From the NCBI RefSeq assembly GCF_030142075.1, contig NZ_CP126241.1, positions 1,178,001-1,242,000 on the forward strand: a DNA stretch of 64,000 bases, in the 5' to 3' direction. The translations under genes and the position numbers were made by a program. Shown in pieces: positions 45,460-54,241 of this stretch. The DNA is from Arthrobacter sp. zg-Y20 (GTDB lineage: Bacteria > Actinomycetota > Actinomycetes > Actinomycetales > Micrococcaceae). How positions within the stretch are numbered: the first letter of the stretch is position 1; each line of letters starts with the position of its first letter. The notes below the pieces were generated by a model. The model saw only the letters and a list, made by a program, of their open reading frames with translations. It did no database searches and was not told where the DNA came from.

Positions 45460-46686
45460 ATGAGGGATAGGTACACGGACAAGATCATCCCCAGCGTCAT
45501 TTCCCTGCTTGGATCCATCCAGGACGTTGGGCGGGACCCCCGCCGTGGCGGCTACTCGCGCCCCGTGTTTTCCACCGCGGAGCTGGACCTGCGCGGGTGG
45601 TTTGCCGTGGAGGCGGAACGGCGCGGCCTGCCGGTGGAAACCGACCGCAACGGGATCCTCTGGGCCTGGTGGGGGCAACCGCAGGAAGGCGCCCTGGTTA
45701 CCGGCAGCCACCTGGATTCCGTGCCCGGTGGCGGAGCCTTCGACGGACCACTGGGAGTGGCCTCGGCGCTCGCCGCCGTCGACATCCTGCGCAGCCGCGG
45801 CGTCGAGCCCCGCCGGTCCCTGGCCATTGCCGTGTTCCCGGAAGAGGAAGGGTCCCGCTTCGGTGTGGCCTGCCTGGGTTCGCGCCTGCTCACCGGCGCG
45901 ATCGACCCCGACAAGGCACGGAACCTGCGCGACGCAGACGGCACCACATTCGCCGAAGCAGCCCGCGCCAACGGGCTGGACCCGGAGCTGCTGGGCAGGG
46001 ACGGGCAGGCCCTTGCCCGCATCGGGGACTTTGTGGAACTGCACGTGGAGCAGGGCAGGGGGCTGGGCGACGGCGGTCCGGGAGTCGCCGTCGGCGGGTC
46101 CGTCCTGGGCCACGGCCGCTGGCGGATGAGCATAACCGGGCAGGGCAACCACGCCGGAACCACTGCGATGGCGGACCGCGCAGATCCCATGGTGGCCGCC
46201 GCGCAGATCATCCTCGCGGTGCAGCAGGCCGCGTCCGGCGTGGAAGGCGCCCGGGCCACGGTGGGACGGATCGAACCCGTGCCCGGCGGCACCAACGTCA
46301 TCGCCTCCCGGGTGGATCTGTGGCTGGACGCCCGGCACCCGCAGGACGCCGCCGCGCTGGACCTGGTGGATACCATCCACGGCAAGGCGCAGAAGATCGC
46401 CGCGTTCGAGGGCTGCACCGTTTCCCTGTCCCGGGAATCCTGGACCGGGACCACGGACTTCGACGCCGAACTGCGGCGCAGCCTGGAGCTGTCGCTGCCG
46501 GGGGCGCCCGTGCTGCCCACCGGCGCCGGGCACGACGCCGGGATCCTTGCCGGGCACGTGCCCGCCGGCATGCTGTTTGTCCGCAATCCCACCGGGATCA
46601 GCCACTCGCCGGAGGAGTACGTGGAGGAGGCCGACGCCGACGCCGGAGCGGCGGCCCTGGCGGATGTGCTGCAGGACCTGCTGTGA
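45460..46686 (+). CDS. M20-family amidohydrolase (allantoate/N-carbamoyl-amino-acid type)
   Basis: The 408-residue protein has the di-metal peptidase-like motifs of the AllC/N-carbamoyl-amino-acid hydrolase branch: GSHLDSVPGGGAFDGPLG, FPEEEGSRFGVACLGSR, VELHVEQGRGL, NHAGTTAMADRADPM, and HDAGILAGHVP. These enzymes split amide bonds of N-substituted amino acids. It is located between hutU and hutF, and no N-formylglutamate deformylase (HutG) is present. It is therefore a candidate to convert N-formylglutamate, the HutF product, to glutamate. That substrate is inferred, not shown. The next start overlaps by 4 bp. Confidence 0.85.
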   Translation: MRDRYTDKIIPSVISLLGSIQDVGRDPRRGGYSRPVFSTAELDLRGWFAVEAERRGLPVETDRNGILWAWWGQPQEGALVTGSHLDSVPGGGAFDGPLGVASALAAVDILRSRGVEPRRSLAIAVFPEEEGSRFGVACLGSRLLTGAIDPDKARNLRDADGTTFAEAARANGLDPELLGRDGQALARIGDFVELHVEQGRGLGDGGPGVAVGGSVLGHGRWRMSITGQGNHAGTTAMADRADPMVAAAQIILAVQQAASGVEGARATVGRIEPVPGGTNVIASRVDLWLDARHPQDAAALDLVDTIHGKAQKIAAFEGCTVSLSRESWTGTTDFDAELRRSLELSLPGAPVLPTGAGHDAGILAGHVPAGMLFVRNPTGISHSPEEYVEEADADAGAAALADVLQDLL

Positions 46687-48080
46687 GTGCGCCGGACCGG
46701 CAGGCGTCCTTCTGGTGCGAGCAGGGCTGGATCAACGGGGGCGTTGTTGGCGGTGTCCGGCTGGAGGTCGATGCCTTGGGAACAGTGACACGTTCCGAAA
46801 CCGGCGTCCCGGCCCGCGCGGGTGACTGCCGGCTGGCCGGAGTGACGTTCCCGGCGGCGTCGAATGCCCACTCCCATGCCTTCCACCGGATCCTGCGCGG
46901 CCGCACGCACGACGCCGGCACGGGCAGCTTCTGGACCTGGCGCGAGCAGATGTACGAGGCCGCCGCCACACTGACCCCGGACCTGTACGGGCAGCTTGCT
47001 ACGGCGGTGTTCACGGAAATGGTGGTCACCGGCTGGACCTCGGTGGCCGAGTTCCACTATGTCCACCACCGGCCGGACGGCAGCCCCTACGGGCAGGCGC
47101 ATGCCATGGAGCGTGCCCTGGCACGGGCAGCCGTCGCCGCAGGCATCCGGCTGACGCTTCTGGATACCTGTTATCTGGCCGGCGGGTTCGGCGCGCCGCT
47201 CACCCGGGGCCAGCTGCGGTTCGGTGACCGCGACGGCGCCGCCTGGCTGCAGCGGCTGGCCTCCCTCCGGGAAGCGTTCGCGGAAGAATTCGATCCCGCA
47301 CAGGTCAGCGTTGCCGCTGCGCTGCACTCCGTGCGCGGTGTTCCGGAGGAGGAACTGGAACTGATCTCCCGGAACCTTCCCGCGGACCTGCCGCTGCACA
47401 TCCACCTCTCCGAACAGCCAGCCGAGAACGAAGCCTGTGTAGAAGCCACCGGACTCACCCCGGCACTGCTGCTGGCCAAGCACGGACTGGTGACCCGGCG
47501 GCTATCGGCGGTTCATGCCACCCATCTGGGTGCCGAAGACATCACGGTCCTCGGCAATGCCGGCGCAACTGTGGTTCTGTGTCCCACTACGGAGGCGGAC
47601 CTGGCTGACGGGATCGGCCCCGCGGCACAGCTGCGCGATGCGGGTGCCCGGATCGCGCTGGGCACCGACCAGCACGCCGTCGTGGATCCCTGGCTGGAGA
47701 TGCGGGCGCTGGAACACGGGGAACGCCTCCGCTCCGGGAAACGCGGCCGCTTTGCCCCGGCGGATTTGCACACTGCCGCTTCCCGTGCCGGAGCAGAAGC
47801 GCAGGGACGGCCGGCGCCCGGGCTGGCCGTCGGACAAACCTGTGATCTGATGTCAGTGGATCCAGGAACCATCCGTACCGCCGGTTCGGAGGCGGGCCAG
47901 CTGGCACTTACCGCTACGGCCGCGGATGTGCACACCGTCGTCGTCGGCGGCCGCATCCTGGCCCGGAACGGGCTGCACACCCGCCTGGGCGACCCGGCCG
48001 TTCTGCTGTCAGCCGCCGTCGCCGCCGTGGACTCGTCCCGGCACCGCACGCCACCCGCCGCAACCACGAAAGACTCATGA
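46683..48080 (+). CDS. hutF: Formimidoylglutamate deiminase HutF
   Basis: The GTG at 46683 overlaps the previous stop (GTGA), giving 465 residues. It is an amidohydrolase-superfamily enzyme with a zinc site: FPAASNAHSHAFHRILRG, LPLHIHLSEQ, AVHATHLGAEDI and ALGTDQHAVVDPWLEMRALE. HutF deiminates N-formimidoyl-L-glutamate to N-formyl-L-glutamate plus ammonia. Its presence shows the five-step variant of histidine degradation. hutI starts with an ATGA overlap. Confidence 0.93.
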   Translation: MSAPDRQASFWCEQGWINGGVVGGVRLEVDALGTVTRSETGVPARAGDCRLAGVTFPAASNAHSHAFHRILRGRTHDAGTGSFWTWREQMYEAAATLTPDLYGQLATAVFTEMVVTGWTSVAEFHYVHHRPDGSPYGQAHAMERALARAAVAAGIRLTLLDTCYLAGGFGAPLTRGQLRFGDRDGAAWLQRLASLREAFAEEFDPAQVSVAAALHSVRGVPEEELELISRNLPADLPLHIHLSEQPAENEACVEATGLTPALLLAKHGLVTRRLSAVHATHLGAEDITVLGNAGATVVLCPTTEADLADGIGPAAQLRDAGARIALGTDQHAVVDPWLEMRALEHGERLRSGKRGRFAPADLHTAASRAGAEAQGRPAPGLAVGQTCDLMSVDPGTIRTAGSEAGQLALTATAADVHTVVVGGRILARNGLHTRLGDPAVLLSAAVAAVDSSRHRTPPAATTKDS

Positions 48081-49330
48081 GCGCATCCACCCAGCCCACG
48101 GCAGCAACACTGATCACCAACATCGGCGAGCTCTCCACCCAGGACCAGTCCCGAGGAGCGGACGGTTCCGTGCTGCGGGATGCCGCCGTGGTGTTTGAGG
48201 GAGACCGGATCAGCTGGATCGGTGCGGCCTCGGCGGCGCCGGCCGCTGATGTGGTGGTCGACGCCGGCGGACGGGCGGGGTTGCCGGGATGGGTGGACTC
48301 CCACACGCACCTGGTTTTTGCAGGGGACCGCGGCGCGGAGTTCGAGGCGCGCATTGCGGGAGAGGCCTACGCCGCCGGCGGCATCGCCGTCACCACCGGC
48401 GCCACCCGGGACGCCTCGGATTACGAGCTGACCAGGCTGCTGCTGGCACGCGTTGCCGAGGCCGCAGCCGGCGGCACTACATATTTGGAAACCAAGACCG
48501 GCTACGGGCTGGGTGTGGAGGAAGAGCGGCGGCACGCCCGGATTGCGTCCACGGTTGCGAACCAGGTGACCTACCTGGGCGCGCATCTGGTTCCGGCCGG
48601 CGCTGATGCAGAGGAATACACGGACCTGGTCTGCACCGGCATGCTTGAAGCCGTGCTGCCGTATGTGCAGTGGGCCGACGTCTTTTGCGAGGTGGGCGCC
48701 TTTACCGAGGACCAGTCCCGCCGGGTGCTGCAGGCCTGCCGCGACGCCGGCCTGGGGCTGCGGGTGCACGGCAACCAGCTGGGCCACGGTGCCGGGGTGC
48801 GCCTGGCCGTCGAGTTCGGGGCGGCAAGCGTGGATCACGTGAATTACCTGACGGACGAGGACATCGATGCCCTTGCCGGGACGTGGGCACAATGGAACGG
48901 CGTTGGGCTTGGTGCTCCCGGTGTCCCCGGAACGGTGGCCACCTGCCTGCCCGCGTGCGACCTGTCCACCCGTGCACCACTGGCTCCGGCACGGCAGCTG
49001 CTGGATGCCGGCGTGCAGGTGGCACTCGCCTCCAACTGCAATCCGGGCACTTCCTACACCAGCTCGATGAACTTCTGCGTGGCCACGGCCGTGCTGCAAA
49101 TGGGCCTCACCGTTCAGGAAGCGCTCCGGGCCGCCACCTTCGGCGGAGCCCTGGCCCTTCGGATGCACACCGGGAAAGACCGGGACGGGCAGCGGGCGGT
49201 GGGGTCGCTCGCCGTCGGGCACCGTGCGGACTTGCAGCTGCTGAACGCGCCCTCCGCAGCTCACCTGGCCTACCGGCCCGGCATGCCGCTCACGGGAGCG
49301 GTGTGGCGGGCCGGGCAGCAGGTGCGCTGA
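48077..49330 (+). CDS. hutI: Imidazolonepropionase HutI
   Basis: The 417-residue zinc amidohydrolase has PGWVDSHTHLVFAGDRG, RVHGNQLGHGAGVRLAV, VDHVNYLTDEDID and VALASNCNPGTSYTSSM, all typical of HutI. It opens the ring of imidazolone propionate to give formimidoylglutamate. The length fits the family. The order hutU-M20-hutF-hutI with overlapping starts indicates one transcript. Confidence 0.96.
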   Translation: MSASTQPTAATLITNIGELSTQDQSRGADGSVLRDAAVVFEGDRISWIGAASAAPAADVVVDAGGRAGLPGWVDSHTHLVFAGDRGAEFEARIAGEAYAAGGIAVTTGATRDASDYELTRLLLARVAEAAAGGTTYLETKTGYGLGVEEERRHARIASTVANQVTYLGAHLVPAGADAEEYTDLVCTGMLEAVLPYVQWADVFCEVGAFTEDQSRRVLQACRDAGLGLRVHGNQLGHGAGVRLAVEFGAASVDHVNYLTDEDIDALAGTWAQWNGVGLGAPGVPGTVATCLPACDLSTRAPLAPARQLLDAGVQVALASNCNPGTSYTSSMNFCVATAVLQMGLTVQEALRAATFGGALALRMHTGKDRDGQRAVGSLAVGHRADLQLLNAPSAAHLAYRPGMPLTGAVWRAGQQVR

Positions 49331-49373
49331 GCCACGGGGCGGAGCATGCACTCCGTCCGGCAGAATGGACACC

Positions 49374-50162
49374 ATGCGTGCTGCCTCCCCTTCCGCCCCG
49401 GCCGGTTCACTGGATCCCCGGGCCCGGCGGATGCTGGTCTTCGAAATCCTGATTGTGCTCGGACTGTCCCTGGGCAGGTCCGGGGTTTACGCCGTCGTCG
49501 AGCTGATCGAAAAGGCGACTGAAGCGCCCCTGGGCGGGCAGACCACCACCTTGAATCCGGTGCTGGACGAGCAGCCCTGGTTCGACCTGGTGTACCAGCT
49601 GCTGGGGATCTTCTTCTCCCTGGTTCCGGTGGCGCTGGTGCTCTTCCTGCTGACCGAACCCGGTAAGTCGGCTTTCCGCCGGATCGGGTTCACCTTCGAG
49701 AAGCCGCTGCGCGATTTCCTGCTGGGGGTGGGGCTGGCGGCAGTGATCTGCGTCGGAACCCTGGGCGTGTATGCGGCCGGCCGGGCGCTGGGGATCACCA
49801 CCGCGCTGGTTCCCGCTGCGCTGGACACTTACTGGTGGACGCTGCCGGTGCTCATCCTCTCCGCCGTGCGGCACGCGGTGCTCGAAGAGGTGGTTGTGGT
49901 GGGCTACCTGTTCACCCGGCTGCGGCAGCTGGGCTGGGGTGCCCCGGCGATCATCCTCACCAGCGCCCTGATCCGCGGCAGCTACCACCTGTACCAGGGC
50001 ATCGGCCCCGGGATAGGCAATTTCCTGATGGGCCTGCTCTTCGGTGCGGTCTACGTCAAAACCCGGCGCGTGATGCCGCTGGTCATTGCCCACGCACTGG
50101 TGGACATCACGGGCTTTGTCGGGTTTGCGCTGTTCGGCCCGGCCATCGGCATCGGAAACTGA
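49374..50162 (+). CDS. CPBP-family intramembrane protease homologue
   Basis: ATG 49374 (MRAASPSAP) is favoured because it sits at leaderless distance from CAGAAT; an ATG three codons earlier is the alternative. The 262-residue protein has about seven helices and three CPBP/Abi motifs: VLEEVVVVGYLFTRL, GSYHLYQGIG and AHALVDITGF. The canonical EExxxR arginine is replaced by valine. The family includes CAAX-type proteases and bacteriocin-immunity proteins. The substrate here is unknown. Confidence 0.85.
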   Translation: MRAASPSAPAGSLDPRARRMLVFEILIVLGLSLGRSGVYAVVELIEKATEAPLGGQTTTLNPVLDEQPWFDLVYQLLGIFFSLVPVALVLFLLTEPGKSAFRRIGFTFEKPLRDFLLGVGLAAVICVGTLGVYAAGRALGITTALVPAALDTYWWTLPVLILSAVRHAVLEEVVVVGYLFTRLRQLGWGAPAIILTSALIRGSYHLYQGIGPGIGNFLMGLLFGAVYVKTRRVMPLVIAHALVDITGFVGFALFGPAIGIGN

Positions 50163-50164
50163 GA

Positions 50165-52030
50165 ATGGCATCTGGAGATGGAGACACTGTGGCACTGCTG
50201 ACCGCCTGGGGATCGGCCCTGGACCCGGACGCGGTGCTCCAGGAATACCCGCGCCCGCAGCTGGTCCGGGACAGCTACCTCAACCTCAACGGGTACTGGC
50301 AGTACGCCGTAACCCCCGCCGCGGCGCAGCAGCCGCCGGACACATGGGAGGGGCAGATCCTGGTGCCCTTTTCTCCGGAGGCCCCGTTGTCCGGCGTCGG
50401 CCGCCAGTTGCAGCCCGACCAGGCGCTTTGGTACCGCCGGACGGTCCGGCTGCCCGAGGGGTTCGCCGGCGAGCGGGTGCTGCTGCACTTCGGTGCCGTG
50501 GACCAGAGCTGCACGGTGACGGTTAACGGGATACCGGTGGGCGGCCACGTGGGCGGCTACCTGCCGTTCACGCTGGACGTCACCGATGCCCTGGTCCCGG
50601 AAGGGGAGTCCGGGCAGTCCGGGCAGGAAATTGTGGTCCGGGTCCGGGATGTCAGCGACACCGGTCACCACAGCCGCGGCAAGCAAAAGCTGGACCGCGG
50701 CGGGATCTGGTACACCGCCCAGTCCGGCATCTGGCAAACCGTGTGGCTGGAATCGGTGCCGCGGATCAGCGTTGGGCGGCTGGCGCTGGTCCCCGACCTC
50801 GAGTCTGTGGACATCAAGGTGCTGCTCGACGGCGGTGCCGGGCCGTGTGCAGGGGAAGGCGGATCGGTGGACGTTTCGGAAGGCCGAGGCCCGGACCTGA
50901 CCGCCCTCGTTACCCTCTCCGCCGGCGGACGCACCGTGGCCGAGGCCGCCGTCGTACCCGGTGTGCCCTCGCGTATCCGAGTGCCGGACCCGCACCTGTG
51001 GACCCCCGATGACCCGTTCCTGTACGACGTTGAGGTGCGGCTGCTCGACGGCGGCCGCGAAGTGGACCGGGTGCAAAGCTACACCGGGCTGCGGACCGTC
51101 GGCATGGGACCCGACGCGAAGGGGCGGCAGAGGCTGCTGCTCAACGACCGTCCGTACTTCCATGCCGGGCTGCTGGACCAGGGCTACTGGCCGGACGGGC
51201 TCTACACGGCGCCGTCGGACGCGGCGCTCGCCTCAGACATCCGCCGCGCCAAGGACCTGGGCTTCACCATGCTGCGCAAGCACATCAAGATTGAGCCGCT
51301 GCGCTGGTATTACCACTGCGACCGGCTGGGGATCCTGGTCTGGCAGGACCTGGTCAACGGCGGCAGCACCTACCGGAACTCGGTGATCAGGCCGCCGGCG
51401 GCCGGGGCGCCGCACCGCAGCGACGACGCGTACCTGGTCTTCGGACGGGACGACGAGCAGGGGCGCCAAGAGTTTCTGGCCGAACTGCGCGGCACCGTGG
51501 AACTGCTGCAGAACGCGGTATCCCTGGCCGTCTGGGTTCCGTTCAACGAGGGCTGGGGCCAGTTTGACGCCAATGCCGCCGCTCACCTGCTGCGCCGGCT
51601 GGACCCCACCCGCACCATCGACCACGCCAGCGGCTGGCATGACCAGGGCGGGGGAGACCTGAAGAGCGTGCACGTCTACGTGGTGCCGTTCCGGCTGCGG
51701 AAGGGCTGGCTGCGGGGCGGCCGCGCCGTCGTACTGTCCGAATACGGCGGCTACAGCCTGCGCATCCCGGGCCACACGTTCAACGCCAAGGAGCACGGTT
51801 ACCGGAGCTTCCGGAGCCGCGCGGCTCTGAAACGGGCGTACCGGCGGCTGATGCTGCGGCAGATCGAACCCGCGGTGGCCCGCGGCCTGGCGGCCACGGT
51901 CTACACCCAGCTGACCGACGTCGAGGACGAGGACAACGGCCTGCTCACCTATGACCGGGCCGTGCTGAAGATCGATGCCGGCACGGTGCGGGAGCTCAAC
52001 GCCCGGCTGATCCGCGCTGCGTGTTCCTAG
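50165..52030 (+). CDS. Glycoside hydrolase family 2
   Basis: ATG 50165 directly follows the CPBP stop; GTG 50189 is a minor alternative. The 621-residue protein has a GH2 sandwich domain (YLNLNGYWQYAV, LWYRRTVRLPEGFAGE), an immunoglobulin-like middle (DPHLWTPDDPFLYDVEV) and a TIM barrel. The acid/base E462 lies in WVPFNEGWGQFD and the nucleophile E526 in VLSEYGGYS. There is no signal peptide, so it acts inside the cell. The family contains beta-galactosidases, glucuronidases and mannosidases; the substrate is not readable. Confidence 0.93.
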   Translation: MASGDGDTVALLTAWGSALDPDAVLQEYPRPQLVRDSYLNLNGYWQYAVTPAAAQQPPDTWEGQILVPFSPEAPLSGVGRQLQPDQALWYRRTVRLPEGFAGERVLLHFGAVDQSCTVTVNGIPVGGHVGGYLPFTLDVTDALVPEGESGQSGQEIVVRVRDVSDTGHHSRGKQKLDRGGIWYTAQSGIWQTVWLESVPRISVGRLALVPDLESVDIKVLLDGGAGPCAGEGGSVDVSEGRGPDLTALVTLSAGGRTVAEAAVVPGVPSRIRVPDPHLWTPDDPFLYDVEVRLLDGGREVDRVQSYTGLRTVGMGPDAKGRQRLLLNDRPYFHAGLLDQGYWPDGLYTAPSDAALASDIRRAKDLGFTMLRKHIKIEPLRWYYHCDRLGILVWQDLVNGGSTYRNSVIRPPAAGAPHRSDDAYLVFGRDDEQGRQEFLAELRGTVELLQNAVSLAVWVPFNEGWGQFDANAAAHLLRRLDPTRTIDHASGWHDQGGGDLKSVHVYVVPFRLRKGWLRGGRAVVLSEYGGYSLRIPGHTFNAKEHGYRSFRSRAALKRAYRRLMLRQIEPAVARGLAATVYTQLTDVEDEDNGLLTYDRAVLKIDAGTVRELNARLIRAACS

Positions 52031-52043
52031 TTAGAGAAATCGA

Positions 52044-52094
52044 CCGGTTTGGGAAATCCCTGCCACGGCGCAGCGGAGGGATTTCCCAAACCGG
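52044..52094. repeat. 51-bp palindromic element, copy 1
   Basis: A 17-bp stem (CCGGTTTGGGAAATCCC, 52044-52060, with 52078-52094) has a 17-nt loop. The same stem and nearly the same loop recur at 53004-53054. It lies between convergent genes and may act as a terminator, but two near-identical copies point to a spreading element. Confidence 0.9.
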
Positions 52095-52105
52095 CAGGAG
52101 AATCC

Positions 52106-52936
52106 CTAACCGGCAGCGGGAATCCGCAGCCAGCCCTCCATGATCCGGACGAAGGCTTCAGGTTGCTCGATCCAGGGGTAGTGTCCGCAGTCGGGCAGGA
52201 ATGCGAGCTCGGCGCCGAGGGCATTGGCATACGCGCGGACGGGTCCGACGCCGGAGAGGATGTCCTCTTGGCCGCCCACCACCAAGGTGGGCGGCTGCGG
52301 CGAGGCAAGGATCCGGGCGGCGGCGTCGCCGGGGATCCGGTTGAACCAGGCCGATGCTGCGGCGAGGGTCATCGTCCCGACGCAGGAGTGCTGCCGCTCC
52401 GGTGCTGCCCAGCGGGCATATCCGGCGGGGGCCTCCACCTTCAGGGCATGCTGGAACTCATCCTCCGTGCCGGGCTGCACCCCGGACATCGAGGTGAGGG
52501 CTGCGTCGACCAGCGGCTCGGACCGGCGGGCGGCAAGATCAGGGCCGTCGTGCACCGCGCCGGTTAGCCAGGCTGCGGCTGGAGTGACCAGGGCCATTGA
52601 GCGGACGCGTCCGGGGAACTGCGCAGCGGCCGCCAGGGCCAGGCGCGTCCCTGCAGAGTGGGCGAGGATATCGAAGCCGGGCAGGCCCAGCGCATCGGCA
52701 ACCGCGATGGCGTCCGCCGCGTCATTCCACCAACCGCGGGACAGTCCACCGGTCGCGGGGGTTCCCCGGGGATGGAGAACGGCAAGCGGACGCACGGCAG
52801 CCAGCCCGGCCAGGCCCACAAGGTAGGCCGGGTCGCGGCACGGTCCGCCCGGAAGCACCAGAACAGGCGGCTGGTCACCGGCGCCTTCGAGTTGCACGCA
52901 TATCTGCACACCATCCGGTGCCGTGATTCTTTCCAT
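52106..52936 (-). CDS. Alpha/beta hydrolase
   Basis: ATG 52936 (MERITAPDGVQI) is at leaderless distance from TAAGTT; TTG 52945 is the other choice. The 276-residue protein has the fold's landmarks: oxyanion loop VLPGGPCRDP, nucleophile elbow LAHSAGTRLAL, acid in VVGGQEDILSG and histidine in PDCGHYPWIEQPE. The overall form is like the prolyl-aminopeptidase or epoxide-hydrolase branch. The substrate is unknown. Both ends of the gene are flanked by palindromic element copies. Confidence 0.88.
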   Translation of the reverse strand: MERITAPDGVQICVQLEGAGDQPPVLVLPGGPCRDPAYLVGLAGLAAVRPLAVLHPRGTPATGGLSRGWWNDAADAIAVADALGLPGFDILAHSAGTRLALAAAAQFPGRVRSMALVTPAAAWLTGAVHDGPDLAARRSEPLVDAALTSMSGVQPGTEDEFQHALKVEAPAGYARWAAPERQHSCVGTMTLAAASAWFNRIPGDAAARILASPQPPTLVVGGQEDILSGVGPVRAYANALGAELAFLPDCGHYPWIEQPEAFVRIMEGWLRIPAAG

Positions 52937-52984
52937 TCGGACCAACTTACCGGTGCGGTATCTCCCTCCTGCGCCGGAGTCGCT

Positions 52985-53080
52985 CCGGTTTGGGAAAATT
53001 CAACCGGTTTGGGAAATCCCTGCCACAGCGCAGCGGAGGGATTTCCCAAACCGGCAGGGATTTCCCAAACCGGCAGGGAA
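52985..53080. repeat. Palindromic element, copy 2 with extra half-units
   Basis: The core hairpin is at 53004-53054 (stem CCGGTTTGGGAAATCCC, loop TGCCACAGCGCAGCGGA). A degenerate left half is at 52985-52999 and an added right half (GGGATTTCCCAAACCGG) is at 53058-53074. The core loop differs from copy 1 by one base, AG in place of GG. The array looks like a REP/BIME-type element. Confidence 0.85.
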
Positions 53081-53081
53081 A

Positions 53082-54041
53082 TCAGTGCCTGCGGCGGGAT
53101 TGGGGCAACCCGGCCCGGGCCAGTCGCCATGCCATGGACTCCGGGTGCTGCGGAGGTCTGCCCACGTCACGCCAGGACCAGCGGATAACGGCGGCGCCCG
53201 TTTCCCGAATAGCGTCTTCCCGGCGCTTTTCCCGCATCAGGGTGTCCCAGGACGGCGCGAGAGCTGAGCCGGCGGCCCCGTATTTCACCGCGCCGTCGAA
53301 CTCGCCTACGAGACCGTGTTCTTTCCAATAGAAGTCGGTCCGGAAACGTCCTGCTGAAGTGTGGAATTCGTGCTGGAGTTCCGGAACGGGAAAACCCTGC
53401 CGGTGCAGTACTGCGCGCGAGTATGATTCCCCTGCCGACTCGGAGCGTGCGTCGGCAAAATCAATGACCCGCTGTGCTTTTGCCTGCTTTCCAGCGGCGG
53501 GCAGCGCCCGGGCCAATCCCCGCAGCTCATCCTTCGTGAGGGCAAACCGCGCAGGATCCGGACGCAGTACCCGGTCCATGGCCGGAACAGCCTGCTCAAA
53601 GGGGAGGTAGGCGGCCATGTCTATTACGGTCTGTGCCCTCGAAGTCAGGGGCACACCGTCCAGGGTGGTGACCGGCTCCAACAGTGCACGTTCGGCCCAG
53701 CGGAGTTCGCCACGGTTATGCCCATGCCTGGGCGGTACGGACAGCAGCAGAACTCCGCGTGAATTGCCAATCACGGGCAGCCCCCACATAACGGCGGCGG
53801 ATTCCTGAATCAGAATCCGTTGCCCGTCACCCTGTTCCGCGGCTGCCCGGACGCGTAACCGTTGCTGTTCCCAAGGGGAGAGATTCCGCCATTGGTCTGC
53901 CTGCGCATAGACGCCGGGACGGAGCCGGACGAGTTGGCCTGCACGGCAGCGCAGGGCCAGGGATCGCCGGTCCGTTCCGAAAGCTTCGGCGTCGGCTGTG
54001 AAAATGAGCTCCGGGTCCATGCACCGAGGCTGCGTGGGCAT
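53082..54041 (-). CDS. AbiEi-like N-terminus with DUF559-type nuclease-like C-terminus
   Basis: ATG 54041 (MPTQPRC) or ATG 54020 (MDPELIF) is the start; an extension to 54149 is rejected. The 319-residue protein starts with an AbiEi-like winged-helix part (CRAGQLVRLRPGVYAQ, then RILIQESAAVMWGLPV). Its last 130 residues resemble the Vsr/DUF559 endonuclease fold: AGESYSRAVLHRQGFPVPEL, RFRTDFYWKEHGLVGEFDG and RREDAIRETGAAVIRW. No AbiEii-type toxin gene sits next to it. Such fusion proteins are common in Micrococcaceae and of unknown function. Confidence 0.75.
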   Translation of the reverse strand: MPTQPRCMDPELIFTADAEAFGTDRRSLALRCRAGQLVRLRPGVYAQADQWRNLSPWEQQRLRVRAAAEQGDGQRILIQESAAVMWGLPVIGNSRGVLLLSVPPRHGHNRGELRWAERALLEPVTTLDGVPLTSRAQTVIDMAAYLPFEQAVPAMDRVLRPDPARFALTKDELRGLARALPAAGKQAKAQRVIDFADARSESAGESYSRAVLHRQGFPVPELQHEFHTSAGRFRTDFYWKEHGLVGEFDGAVKYGAAGSALAPSWDTLMREKRREDAIRETGAAVIRWSWRDVGRPPQHPESMAWRLARAGLPQSRRRH

Positions 54042-54124
54042 AGGCAGGCCTGCGAGGCTAGACCCCGCTGTTGTGGAAAAACCGCAGGGCTGTGCTCCCG
54101 TGCAGGAGTGCTCGGGCCGAAGCC

Positions 54125-54228
54125 CCGCACTTTGTGGCAACGCCCGCACTTTGTGGCAATCCCCGCACTGCGCGGCGCGGGAATCCGGACGCGGCGCGGG
54201 AATCCGGACGCGGCGCGGGAATCCGGAC
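54125..54228. repeat. Two short tandem repeat arrays
   Basis: CCGCACTTTGTGGCAA occurs twice (54125-54140, 54144-54159). It is followed by three perfect 19-bp units GCGGCGCGGGAATCCGGAC (54172-54228). They lie between two minus-strand genes. Confidence 0.88.
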
Positions 54229-54241
54229 GCGGCACCCGAAC

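Noticed and set aside
45597..46682. The part of the hutF frame that extends upstream through the M20 gene
   Set aside because: Its composition is Arg/Pro-rich; the real hutF starts at GTG 46683 with a 4-bp overlap.
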